From the NCBI GenBank assembly GCA_946553025.1, contig CAMNRM010000008.1, positions 1-64,000 of the forward strand: a stretch of DNA of 64,000 bases, given 5' to 3'. Below the pieces are notes generated by a model. That model saw only the letters and a list, made by a program, of their open reading frames with translations. It had not been told where the DNA came from and ran no database searches. Position numbers and translations under genes: made by a program. This DNA is from an uncultured Clostridium sp. Its GTDB lineage: Bacteria > Bacillota > Clostridia > Lachnospirales > Lachnospiraceae. Shown here one piece after another: positions 1 to 8,741 of this stretch (its first letter is position 1; each line of letters starts with the position of its first letter).

Positions 1-429
1 ATTATTCGTTCCTTTTGTTTAGTTGGTTACTTACTTCCGATAATGCATATTATCCCTTCTTCTTCACCTTTTTGGAATAAATTCCCTCCTGCTCTAAAAA
101 CAGACAAAAAGCAAGAATTTTCCGAAAATTAAAAATAAATTCTATTTTTTTCTGATAAAAATATTTTTTTACCAAGATTTCCTTCTCTTAAGTATCCGAA
201 TCAACCTGTAAGAACCAGTATTCATCGCAAACATAAAAAAAATATCGCAAAAATTTTGATAAAATGCGAAAAATACTTGAAAATTTCGGTAAAATAGGCG
301 AAAATAGAAGAGAAGCATTTCTATACATCATAAGTCGTTTCTTCTTTTCTTTTTGGAGATTTTTGGAGAAGAAATTGCTATGTTGATTAAACTTATAAGA
401 TACATTAAGAAAATCGGGAGGTGAGCGTG

Positions 430-660
430 ATGGTAAAATATGACCGTTTATGGGTTACCATGAAGAAAAAGCATATGACACAATACTGCCTTATTAAATA
501 TTATGGTGTTAGTGCCGGGCAGATTGGGCGTCTGAAACATAACAAGTATGTTTCGACACATACATTAGAAATGTTGTGTTCTATTTTGGATTGTTCTGTG
601 GAAGAAATAATGGAAATTATTCCCGAAAAAGTTGAACCGATAATCCCTTTAAGATATTGA
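430..660 (+). CDS. Small single-domain XRE/Cro-CI type HTH regulator
   Basis: ORF track; HTH-like layout (MTQYCLIKYYGVSAGQIGRLKHNKYVSTHTLEMLCSILDCSVEEIMEI) typical of mini-XRE proteins; start ATG at 430 or upstream GTG at 421. Confidence 0.85.
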   Translation: MVKYDRLWVTMKKKHMTQYCLIKYYGVSAGQIGRLKHNKYVSTHTLEMLCSILDCSVEEIMEIIPEKVEPIIPLRY

Positions 661-782
661 TAAAAGAATAAAACATTAACGGAAGAAATAAACAAAGCAA
701 AACGTTTTTCTACAAAATATTCTTTTTTATAAATTTAAATCCATTGGGAACATTGAATTGTTCGGAAGATAGAAGAAATATC

Positions 783-808
783 GTTGCTGTGAACATGTGA
801 ACAGTAAC
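783..808. repeat. Copy A of dispersed intergenic dyad repeat (gttgctgtgaacatgtgaacagtaac)
   Basis: Near-palindromic 26-mer also found, with variation, at 30656, 35131, 52221 and 62405. Confidence 0.7.
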
Positions 809-839
809 AAAATATCAATTCAAAGTTGAAGGTGAATTT

Positions 840-1058
840 ATGATTAGATATGATAATTTTTGGGTAACAATGAAAAAAAGAGGAATCTCACAATATGTAT
901 TGATTAAGGAATATAATATCAGCAATTCATTGCTGCACAGGCTGCGTATGAATGAAGTAATTAATACCAATACGCTGGATACACTTTGCAATATTCTGGA
1001 TTGTGATGTTGAAGATATTCTTACGCACTATAAGGATGAAGTACCTAAAATATTTTAG
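840..1058 (+). CDS. Small XRE-type HTH regulator, paralogue of 430..660
   Basis: Shares YD-x-x-WVTMKK...Q-x-x-LI-x-x-Y...LC-x-ILDC-x-VE-[ED]I with the preceding ORF. Confidence 0.85.
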   Translation: MIRYDNFWVTMKKRGISQYVLIKEYNISNSLLHRLRMNEVINTNTLDTLCNILDCDVEDILTHYKDEVPKIF

Positions 1059-1203
1059 AAAGCATTATAGAAAATATAATAAAAAATATTATTAAAAAGC
1101 CATATAAATTATTGTATAAAACCCAGATAAATAACTATAATACCAGTAAAAGAATTCCCTACGCAATACATAGATGGAAAAATTCCAGACATAACAGAAT
1201 AAA

Positions 1204-1245
1204 TTCCCGGGATATAGCCGATCGTCCGGCCTTCCCGGGAGTTTT
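1204..1245 (+). terminator. Intrinsic terminator between convergent genes
   Basis: tcccggg...cccggga stem with inner agccg/cggcc pairing, followed by gtttt. Confidence 0.6.
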
Positions 1246-1336
1246 CTATATATCTCTATTAATTTCTGTTAAAAATCAGGCTAAAAAAACATAAAACAAA
1301 TACACAATAAAAAAATTTTTGCTCTGTTTATGACCG

Positions 1337-1855
1337 TTAAGCAATAATTTTCCCTGTTTCAAATGAGTAAAACATTGCTTCTAAGCACTGCTTATCTACA
1401 TTTCTGTACTTTAAATGATAATTAATATGTTTAAGGTACTTTAAAAATTTTTCTTCCTGAACGGCGGATAATGGTTCGGTTTCTTCCGGAATTAATAACT
1501 CATGGGCAATAAAAATCGTCAAAAAGCCTTCATTGGCAAAAACCAGTCTTGCATCCGATATTTCTTTTTTTATCTGTAGTGGTTTTCTGCGCAAAATCCA
1601 AAAAACCTCATAAGCTACAATCTTTGTAATATTGACATTTTCAATTTTATGGAATTTCTTTAAACGGTAGATATCCGTAAAATAATCCATAAGTACCTGG
1701 TGCAGGATATCTTCATTGATCATAAGGCAGTCCTGCTGATTACGCTCGTTGATATATTCCTGCATTTTATCATAAAGATATTTAAAACGCTCGGTTATGG
1801 TTTCTTCCGTAAAATAGGCAATAATTTCATTATAATTCAACAGTTCTTCCTGCAT
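1337..1855 (-). CDS. Hypothetical protein, third gene of RelA/SpoT-domain operon
   Basis: 172-aa ORF, overlaps preceding ORF, no recognised domain. Confidence 0.7.
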   Translation of the reverse strand: MQEELLNYNEIIAYFTEETITERFKYLYDKMQEYINERNQQDCLMINEDILHQVLMDYFTDIYRLKKFHKIENVNITKIVAYEVFWILRRKPLQIKKEISDARLVFANEGFLTIFIAHELLIPEETEPLSAVQEEKFLKYLKHINYHLKYRNVDKQCLEAMFYSFETGKIIA

Positions 1856-2081
1856 CGGCTTCCTCCAGCATTGTTAATACTTTTTTCCCGTTTGAAGATT
1901 TTAAAAACTGACAAAAAGAGATATAATTATTTTCTTCCAGATCTCCGGTGAAGCGGCCGTAATTGTTAGGAAGAACTTCCATGACCAGTGCACCGTCATG
2001 TACTTTTTCTAAAAGATGCTGGGCACCCTCCACGGCCTTTACTGAATTTACAATCCGATTCTTTCCCCAAAAGTTTTTCAT
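1830..2081 (-). CDS. Hypothetical 83-aa protein, second gene of RelA/SpoT-domain operon
   Basis: ORF track; closely follows the RelA/SpoT ORF on the same strand and overlaps the next ORF. Confidence 0.65.
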   Translation of the reverse strand: MKNFWGKNRIVNSVKAVEGAQHLLEKVHDGALVMEVLPNNYGRFTGDLEENNYISFCQFLKSSNGKKVLTMLEEADAGRTVEL

Positions 2082-2096
2082 CTTGCCCTCCTCAAA

Positions 2097-3023
2097 TTAA
2101 AATAATCGCTTCATTTTACCTTTAAGATTTAATTCTGGTTCATCATCTTCTTTATTCAAATGGTCAGGAACCGTATTCGTGTTATTATTTGCAGGGTGCT
2201 GTTCAAAGTCGATTTCTTCATAGAAAGAAATCAGCCGATCTGCGGCAATCGCCAGGCTGCTTAAAACACTTGCATATTCCTGTTTGCGTTTATTATTCTG
2301 ATCAAAAGGGTACTTAATTCGATGGTCAAATTCCAGCCATCCTTCCTCAAAAAGCGTGCGCATCTGCAGTTCAAAATATACGGTTCCATAGCGTATAATA
2401 TAATGAATAGAACGATAATGCGACTTGGAAGTGTCAATTTTTAAACTTTCATCCACATAAACCGACCGGTCTTCTTCCGTAGTAATGTACACAACCGGGC
2501 GCTCTGCATGGTAGCTGTTTTCCAGTTCTTTCCTGCTTGTGGTCGCCTCCTGGTAGTAATGGTCATAGTTTTTAATGATATCCGTCGGCAGGATACTGTA
2601 GCGCTCTGGAATATTCGGAAAAACCTGCAGCAGGCTGTGATGAACTTCCTTCCAGTCACGTTTATCCAAAATAATAATTCTTACACCAATCAAGTCGGTA
2701 ATAATTTTATAGTAATTATCGGCATCAATTAACATGTACTTGTCAGGTCGATTATTCGCATTTCGGATAATTTTTTCAATCAGATGATCCGGCTCTTTAA
2801 TTCGGCAGCGGATAGAATGAACTTTTCCTTTTAGTTCGTCGTTTAATACAGCAAGGATATTTGTCCGAATTTTTTCCAGGCTTGGAATCGTTGACTGGTA
2901 ATGGTTGTAAATTTCTTCCAATGTAGAGAATTCCAGAGGACAATTGTCAATGCTTTTTTGTCGGATATTCAAATTTTTCTGAATTCGTTTTAAATCAAAT
3001 TCCTTTTTTTCTTCAAATGCCAT
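2097..3023 (-). CDS. RelA/SpoT synthetase-domain protein (small alarmone-synthetase-like / GTP pyrophosphokinase family)
   Basis: Motifs SIRCRIKEPDHLIEKI, DLIGVRIIIL, YRSIHYIIRYG, FELQMRTLFEEGWLEFDHRIKY match the RelA/SpoT synthetase fold; no HD hydrolase domain seen. Confidence 0.85.
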   Translation of the reverse strand: MAFEEKKEFDLKRIQKNLNIRQKSIDNCPLEFSTLEEIYNHYQSTIPSLEKIRTNILAVLNDELKGKVHSIRCRIKEPDHLIEKIIRNANNRPDKYMLIDADNYYKIITDLIGVRIIILDKRDWKEVHHSLLQVFPNIPERYSILPTDIIKNYDHYYQEATTSRKELENSYHAERPVVYITTEEDRSVYVDESLKIDTSKSHYRSIHYIIRYGTVYFELQMRTLFEEGWLEFDHRIKYPFDQNNKRKQEYASVLSSLAIAADRLISFYEEIDFEQHPANNNTNTVPDHLNKEDDEPELNLKGKMKRLF

Positions 3024-3344
3024 GTGCTCTTCCTCTGTATTAAAGTGTATACGAGTATCATACGATGGAATTGGTGGTTTGGCAAGTGGTTTTTGTGTAA
3101 TTACATAATCATTTGCCTTTTAATTCTCTTATTTCTTCTAAATCTTAATCTTTATATCAAATTACATATTTCTTAATCATTCTGCTTTTAGTATAATAAC
3201 TGTATCTGCAAATATTCAAAACAAGATAAATGTGTGGACGGGAATGTTTTTGCTTCACTATGCTTTACTAATCTTGCTTGATGTAGTAAAATGATGGCAG
3301 AAGTATGTTTTGAAACTATCAGATATAGCAGATAAAGGGAGATT

Positions 3345-3575
3345 TTTGATAAGGCTTAAAATGGCGAAACTTCTTTATGACTATACATCAGGCTATCCAT
3401 ACCTTGTATCTCGATTATGTAAATTTATGGATGAATGTATTGTGGAAAGGTAGGGATTTTCAGACAGAAGCAGTGGCTGGACAAAAGAGGGATTTTTGAA
3501 ACGGTATTGTATAACTGGTTTATGTCAGAAGAATATGGAAGTAACAAAATAATAGTAATAATGAAGCGGTGCTGA
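3345..3575 (+). pseudogene. Decayed fragment of an AAA-like ATPase-domain gene
   Basis: Frameshifted translation gives MAKLLYDYTSGYPYLVSRLCKFMDECIVE... then WTKEGFLKR in another frame, phrases typical of AAA-like (TSGYPFLVSRLCK) proteins. Confidence 0.5.
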
Positions 3576-3590
3576 AATAGGAGATCGATA

Positions 3591-5201
3591 ATGGGATTGT
3601 TTTTGAACAGTAAATTGCCTTATGAGCAATATAAATCCAGTAAAACAGCAAAATATTATGTAGACAAATCGGAATTGCTTGTTGAATTATTTGATAGTAT
3701 TGGCACGGAAAGTCCTTATATCTGCATTACCAGGCCAAGACGATTTGGCAAATCCGTTGCCGCCAATATGATTGCTGCTTTCTTTGGAAAAGGGGCAGAA
3801 ACAGAGCATTTATTTTGTGATCTTGTTGTGGCAAAAAATGAAGATTTTAAAAAGCATTTAAACAGTCATAATGTGATTTATATTGACTTTAGTATTGAAC
3901 CAGAATGTTGTTCTTCCTATCATTCCTATATTATGCGGATTTTAGACGGAATAAAAACCGAACTTTGGGAAGCATATTCTGAACTTTCTCTGAACCAGGT
4001 GCAGTCCCTCTGGGATATTTTGGCTGTTATCTGTCAAAAGACGGGGGACAAGTTTATCTTTGTTATCGATGAATGGGATGCACCTTTTCACTTGTCTTAT
4101 ATTACAGAACAGGAGCAGCAGGCTTATTTGCGTATGCTTCGCTCACTTTTAAAAGGACAGGCTTATGTTGAATTAGCATATATGACAGGTATTCTACCCA
4201 TTGCCAAGTATTCGGATGGTTCGGAATTAAATATGTTTTTAGAGTATTCCATGGTTACATCTGAAAAATACAGCAGATATTTTGGTTTTTCGGATGCAGA
4301 AGTGGATTTCCTTTTTGCGATTTATAAGAATACAACGCCTGAGCCGAAAATAACAAGGGATGATTTGCGGATTTGGTATGATGGATATTATACGGCATCG
4401 GAACAGAGAATTTATAACCCGCGATCTATTGTGTCTGCATTAAAGGATAATCAGCTTCGCAATTATTGGACGAGTTCAGGAACGTATGATTCTATTTTTG
4501 GATATATAAAAGATAATATAGAAGATGTGCAGGACGATTTGGCTCTTATGTTTGCAGGAGAAGCTGTTCCAGCAGATGTTATGGAATATGCAGCTTCAAA
4601 TATGCAGTTAAATACAAAAGATGAGATTTATTCGGCAATGGTAGTTTATGGGTTTTTAACTTATCATGATGGCTGTGTATTAATTCCTAATAAAGAACTA
4701 ATGAAGAGTTATGCGGCAATGATGAAAAAAGAAACATCTCTGGGTTATATTTACCAACTGGCTAATGCTTCCAATCAGATGCTAAAGGCTACATTGACAG
4801 GTGATACCTCCAAAATGGCTGAAATTCTTGAATATGCCCATAATACGGAATCGCCAATTCTCTCTTATAACAGTGAAATTGAATTAGCGGCAGTAGTTAA
4901 TCTTGTATATCTTTCTGCCCATGATCAATATCATATGGAAAGAGAAGATAAGGCTGGGGAAGGCTATGTGGATTTTATCTTTTATCCGGTTAGGAAGAAT
5001 GCAGACGGAATTATCCTGGAATTAAAAGTTGATGCATCGCCGGAAGAAGCTATTGAGCAGATTAAGGAAAAGAAATATAGCTTACGTTTTAAGGGAAAAC
5101 TTGGAGAAACACCGAAGTATACGGGGCGAATTTTAGCGGTTGGAATTAGTTATAACAGGAAGACGAAAAGGCATTATTGTAAGGTGGAAACTTTGATGTA
5201 A
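3591..5201 (+). CDS. AAA-ATPase-like protein with C-terminal PD-(D/E)XK-like nuclease domain (AAA-ATPase_like / DUF1703 type)
   Basis: N-terminal YVDKSELLVELFDSIGTESPYICITRPRRFGKSVAANM; C-terminal GEGYVDFIFYPVRKNADGIILELKVD...AIEQIKEKKY...ILAVGISYNRKTKRHYCKVE. Confidence 0.9.
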   Translation: MGLFLNSKLPYEQYKSSKTAKYYVDKSELLVELFDSIGTESPYICITRPRRFGKSVAANMIAAFFGKGAETEHLFCDLVVAKNEDFKKHLNSHNVIYIDFSIEPECCSSYHSYIMRILDGIKTELWEAYSELSLNQVQSLWDILAVICQKTGDKFIFVIDEWDAPFHLSYITEQEQQAYLRMLRSLLKGQAYVELAYMTGILPIAKYSDGSELNMFLEYSMVTSEKYSRYFGFSDAEVDFLFAIYKNTTPEPKITRDDLRIWYDGYYTASEQRIYNPRSIVSALKDNQLRNYWTSSGTYDSIFGYIKDNIEDVQDDLALMFAGEAVPADVMEYAASNMQLNTKDEIYSAMVVYGFLTYHDGCVLIPNKELMKSYAAMMKKETSLGYIYQLANASNQMLKATLTGDTSKMAEILEYAHNTESPILSYNSEIELAAVVNLVYLSAHDQYHMEREDKAGEGYVDFIFYPVRKNADGIILELKVDASPEEAIEQIKEKKYSLRFKGKLGETPKYTGRILAVGISYNRKTKRHYCKVETLM

Positions 5202-5263
5202 ATGGAAAGGGACTGAAGGATATGAAAAATATTAAATAACTGTTATCTTGAACACCTAGAAGT

Positions 5264-5527
5264 CATTATTTTCCCATACGCGAAATACCCACTGGAAAAG
5301 GGTTTGCAGATTTGGTGTTTCTTCCCAAAAGAGAGTATCTGCACATGCCGGCAATGCTGATTGAATTAAAATGGGATAAAACGGCAAAAACAGCATTGTA
5401 GCAGATAAAAGACAGAAACTACATACAAGCCCTGGAAGTTTATGCAGGGGATGTATTATTAATTGGAATAAATTATAATAAAAAGAAAAATCAGCATGAG
5501 TGCTTGATCGAAAGGGCTGTATTGTAA
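5264..5527 (+). pseudogene. C-terminal PD-(D/E)XK-like remnant of a second AAA-ATPase-like protein
   Basis: Conceptual translation HYFPIREIPTGKGFADLVFLPKREYLHMPAMLIELKWDKTAKTAL*QIKDRNYIQALEVYAGDVLLIGINYNKKKNQHECLIERAVL* with in-frame TAG and no 5' part. Confidence 0.75.
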
Positions 5528-5546
5528 GTGATATAGACGAGGAGAT

Positions 5547-5578
5547 AAACTGCCTGTTGGGGTGAGGTCAGGCAGTTT
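5547..5578. terminator. Perfect 10-bp stem hairpin, probable terminator
   Basis: aaactgcctg-12 nt-caggcagttt. Confidence 0.55.
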
Positions 5579-5806
5579 ATGATTTAGACTTATAGATTGG
5601 TGATTAGCTTTTTTTGCATGATAAAAAATAATACAATAATAACCCTGAATTATTCACCGCCTTACAGCGAAAACAGCTAAAGGCCACATTGTTGCTGTAG
5701 TTTCAAAGTTTTTTACTTTCATCTGAAAAATGAATAGAAAAAGAACCTAATCTTTAGTAAAATTAAGGTGACCAAGCCATAAATCAACCAAAGAAAGAGG
5801 TTCTTC

Positions 5807-6600
5807 ATGACTATTTTAAACAATATGGCGCTGGAAAGCAACAAAAAAATAAAAATAAATTTCAATGGTGTTGATCTTTCTTCGGATGGCGGTCTGCTTC
5901 TCATCAAGGAATTCGCTGCAAAAATAGGGCTTCTTAAGTTAGTCAAAAAACTTTTCAAGACCAATGACCATACAAACAACCGCACACATACCGAGCCAGA
6001 CAACCTCATGCAGGTAATCTACCAAATTATTGCCGAATATTTTGAGGATGATTGTGCAGATAAATTGACAAATGATCCAGTGATGACAGCTATTTTAGAT
6101 AAGGATGCTTTGGCCTCGCAGCTTACTTTATCCAGATTCTGGAAGCGAATGGATAAAGATACGCTTGTCCAGTTTGACGAAATCGACAGAAAAATGCGTG
6201 AGATCGTTTAGTCTATCAACTATCCTGAACCTATACTTTTTGACCTTGATTCTACCTTGCTGAATACTTATGGCCATCAGGAAGGAGAAGGCTTTAACTA
6301 CCATTACCAGGCACATGGCTATCGCCTGCTCCTTTGTTTTGATGGCCTTACCGGTGGTCTGCTCAAAGTGGAATTGCGGGATGGCACACAGTACTGCAGT
6401 AAGGACACAGATCGTTTCATGATTCCGTTAATGCAGGAATACCGGGAAAAATACCCATCACTTCCAATCTGGTGACAACGGCTTTGCTTCCCCAGAACTG
6501 TATGAAGCATGTGAAGACAATGACTGCAAGTATGCAATCCGCCTGAAAAACAACCCAGTATTCCGAAAGTTCGCAAAGGATTCTCAAGAGGTACTTTGTA
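5807..6600 (+). pseudogene. IS1380-like transposase, interrupted and truncated
   Basis: MTILNNMALESNKKIKINFNGVDLSSDGGLLLIKEFAAKIGL... then stop at 6209, continuing SINYPEPILFDLDSTLLNTYGHQEGEGFNYHYQAHGYRLLLCFDGLTGGLLKVELRDG..., then a frameshift to DNGFASPELYEACEDNDCKYAIRLKNNPVFRK. Confidence 0.8.
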
Positions 6601-6704
6601 TGCTTACATTTTAAATGGCACATATCGGGCAGTTCTTTTGACCAGGGTATATAAGACTCGCTAATCCCTAGATGCTCAAGATGATGGTTGCTTGGCATTT
6701 CCAT

Positions 6705-6756
6705 CAACCGGTGAATTATAGTAAAAAAAAAGTCGGCATGAGTGTTTCTTAATCAT
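6705..6756 (+). pseudogene. Short remnant resembling the 3' end of the AAA-ATPase-like/DUF1703 family
   Basis: ggtgaattatagtaaaaaaaaagtcggcatgagtgtttctt resembles ggaataaattataataaaaagaaaaatcagcatgagtgcttg of the 5264..5527 remnant. Confidence 0.4.
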
Positions 6757-7150
6757 AAAGAAATTATAACGCAAAGATTCCTCCAGGTGACCTTCTTTAG
6801 ACTAAAGTTTTTGCCTTTTCTAATGCAGATACTATGTATTCAATTGCATCATGCTTGTGTGTTTGTTTTATATTATAGAAATATAGAACTTTTGACCGTT
6901 GACAAAATCCCCTATCATCCCAATACATGGCTGATTTATGACAGGAACTCTCTAACCGGTCTTGGTTAACTTAATGACATTGGTTTTGTATAGGTACGCA
7001 CTATCTACCGTTTACCCACTACCGGGCGGATTTGGGACTTACACCCGTTGGAAACATGCACCGCTAGGTGCACAAGTATAGCTGGTTTTTGAAGACTACT
7101 CCAAAAGCCTTATTGAAGTTTCAGTTAATGCGTGGCTCAACACATAACAA

Positions 7151-8272
7151 TTACTTTGCCATCCAAGGCTGATACGCTTTTCCTTCCAAAATATCTGCGA
7201 TTCTCTCACAGGCATGGCCATCTCCATAAGGATTGCAGGCGTGAGACATTTTATTATATTCGTCTTTATTCTCCAGCAAAAGTTTGAATGTATTGTATAT
7301 TGTTTCCTCGTCCGTACCAACGAGCCGTAGTGTCCCAGCATCTACACCTTCTGGCCTTTCAGTTGTATCTCTCATCACTAACACTGGCACACCATAACTC
7401 GGGCACTCTTCCTGGATTCCACCGGAATCAGTCAGACAAAGATAGCTTCTCGCTTCAAAATTGTGACAATCAAAAACTTCAATCGGTTCAATGATATGTA
7501 TTCTATCACATCCGCCCAGTTCATCGTCTGCGGCCTGCCGCACGACAGGATTCATATGGATCGGATATACAGCCTTATACTCAAGATGCTCGTCCAATAC
7601 ACGGCGAATAGCACGGAACATATGGTGCATCGGCTCACCAAGATTCTCCCTGCGATGGGCTGTAATGAAGATAAGTTTTCCATCCCCCACCCAATCAAGT
7701 TCTGGATGATGGTAGTCCTCTTTCACCGTATGCAGCATGGCATCAATGACCGTATTGCCGGTCACATAGATATTTTCGGCCTTACGGCCTTCACGGAGCA
7801 GATTATCTCTGCTCAATGGTGTCGGGGCGAAGTTGTACTGAGAAATAATCGATACAGCTTCCCTATTGAATTCCTCCGGATAAGGGCTATAGATATTATA
7901 TGTCCTCAAACCAGCTTCCACATGTCCAACAGGAATCTGAAGATAGAAGCAAGCCAGAGCTGTTACAAATGTAGTCGAAGTGTCGCCATGGACAAGCACA
8001 ATATCGGGTTTTGTTTTTTCCAACACACTCTTAATCCCATTTAAAACATTAGTAGTTATATCGAACAGCGTCTGACGATCTTTCATAATATTCAAGTCGT
8101 AATCCGGAGTGACATCGAAAGTGGCTAATACCTGATCCAGCATTTGCCGATGTTGTGCTGTGACGCAGACAATGACTTCCAATGATTCTCTCTTCTTCAT
8201 CTCCAGAATCAACGGGCATATCTTTATTGCTTCTGGGCGTGTACCAAATACGGTCATAACTCGCTTCTTCAT
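7151..8272 (-). CDS. wecB: UDP-N-acetylglucosamine 2-epimerase (non-hydrolysing)
   Basis: MKKRVMTVFGTRPEAIKICPL, HGDTSTTFVTALACFYLQIPVGHVEAGLRT, TDSGGIQEECPSYGVPVLVMRDTTERPEG. Confidence 0.95.
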   Translation of the reverse strand: MKKRVMTVFGTRPEAIKICPLILEMKKRESLEVIVCVTAQHRQMLDQVLATFDVTPDYDLNIMKDRQTLFDITTNVLNGIKSVLEKTKPDIVLVHGDTSTTFVTALACFYLQIPVGHVEAGLRTYNIYSPYPEEFNREAVSIISQYNFAPTPLSRDNLLREGRKAENIYVTGNTVIDAMLHTVKEDYHHPELDWVGDGKLIFITAHRRENLGEPMHHMFRAIRRVLDEHLEYKAVYPIHMNPVVRQAADDELGGCDRIHIIEPIEVFDCHNFEARSYLCLTDSGGIQEECPSYGVPVLVMRDTTERPEGVDAGTLRLVGTDEETIYNTFKLLLENKDEYNKMSHACNPYGDGHACERIADILEGKAYQPWMAK

Positions 8273-8741
8273 ATACTTAACTGCTCCTCCTCCAGAATAT
8301 AAATATGGATGAATAAAAATTGCTTTTTATTGTAGTCGATGCATAATCATTCTATCACTAAAGAATGGATGGGTTATTATGCGAAGGAAAACAATTGATA
8401 CAATCCCGGTTTTATCTGATGCCATAAAAAACATATTATCTGCTTTTTCAAAAAGCTGCTCCCTCACGTCAGGACTGGTCAAAAGAGCCAACATTAAATC
8501 ACCACGCCAATTCATGCCCAAAGTATTGCAGGATATAGCATATGATTATTAATACCAGAGCAAAAAATCTAATAAATGAAATCTCGTAGTCTATCTGTCA
8601 AAAGATTATCCATTGTATTCTACCCCCAGTCAAGACATGAAACGAAAAATTTATCATGACAATTCAAACTTTGTAGATATGTGAAACTGACATATATCAA
8701 CTTATTCAAATTAATCTGTTTGTCAGGCAACTAAATACAAT

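Noticed and set aside
1112-1294. 60-aa plus-strand ORF
   Set aside because: Covers the terminator hairpin at 1204..1245 and has no protein-like features.
5719-6009. 96-aa minus-strand ORF
   Set aside because: Antisense to the IS1380-like transposase remnant.
7463-8044. 193-aa plus-strand ORF
   Set aside because: Antisense to the well-supported UDP-GlcNAc 2-epimerase; no domain-like sequence.
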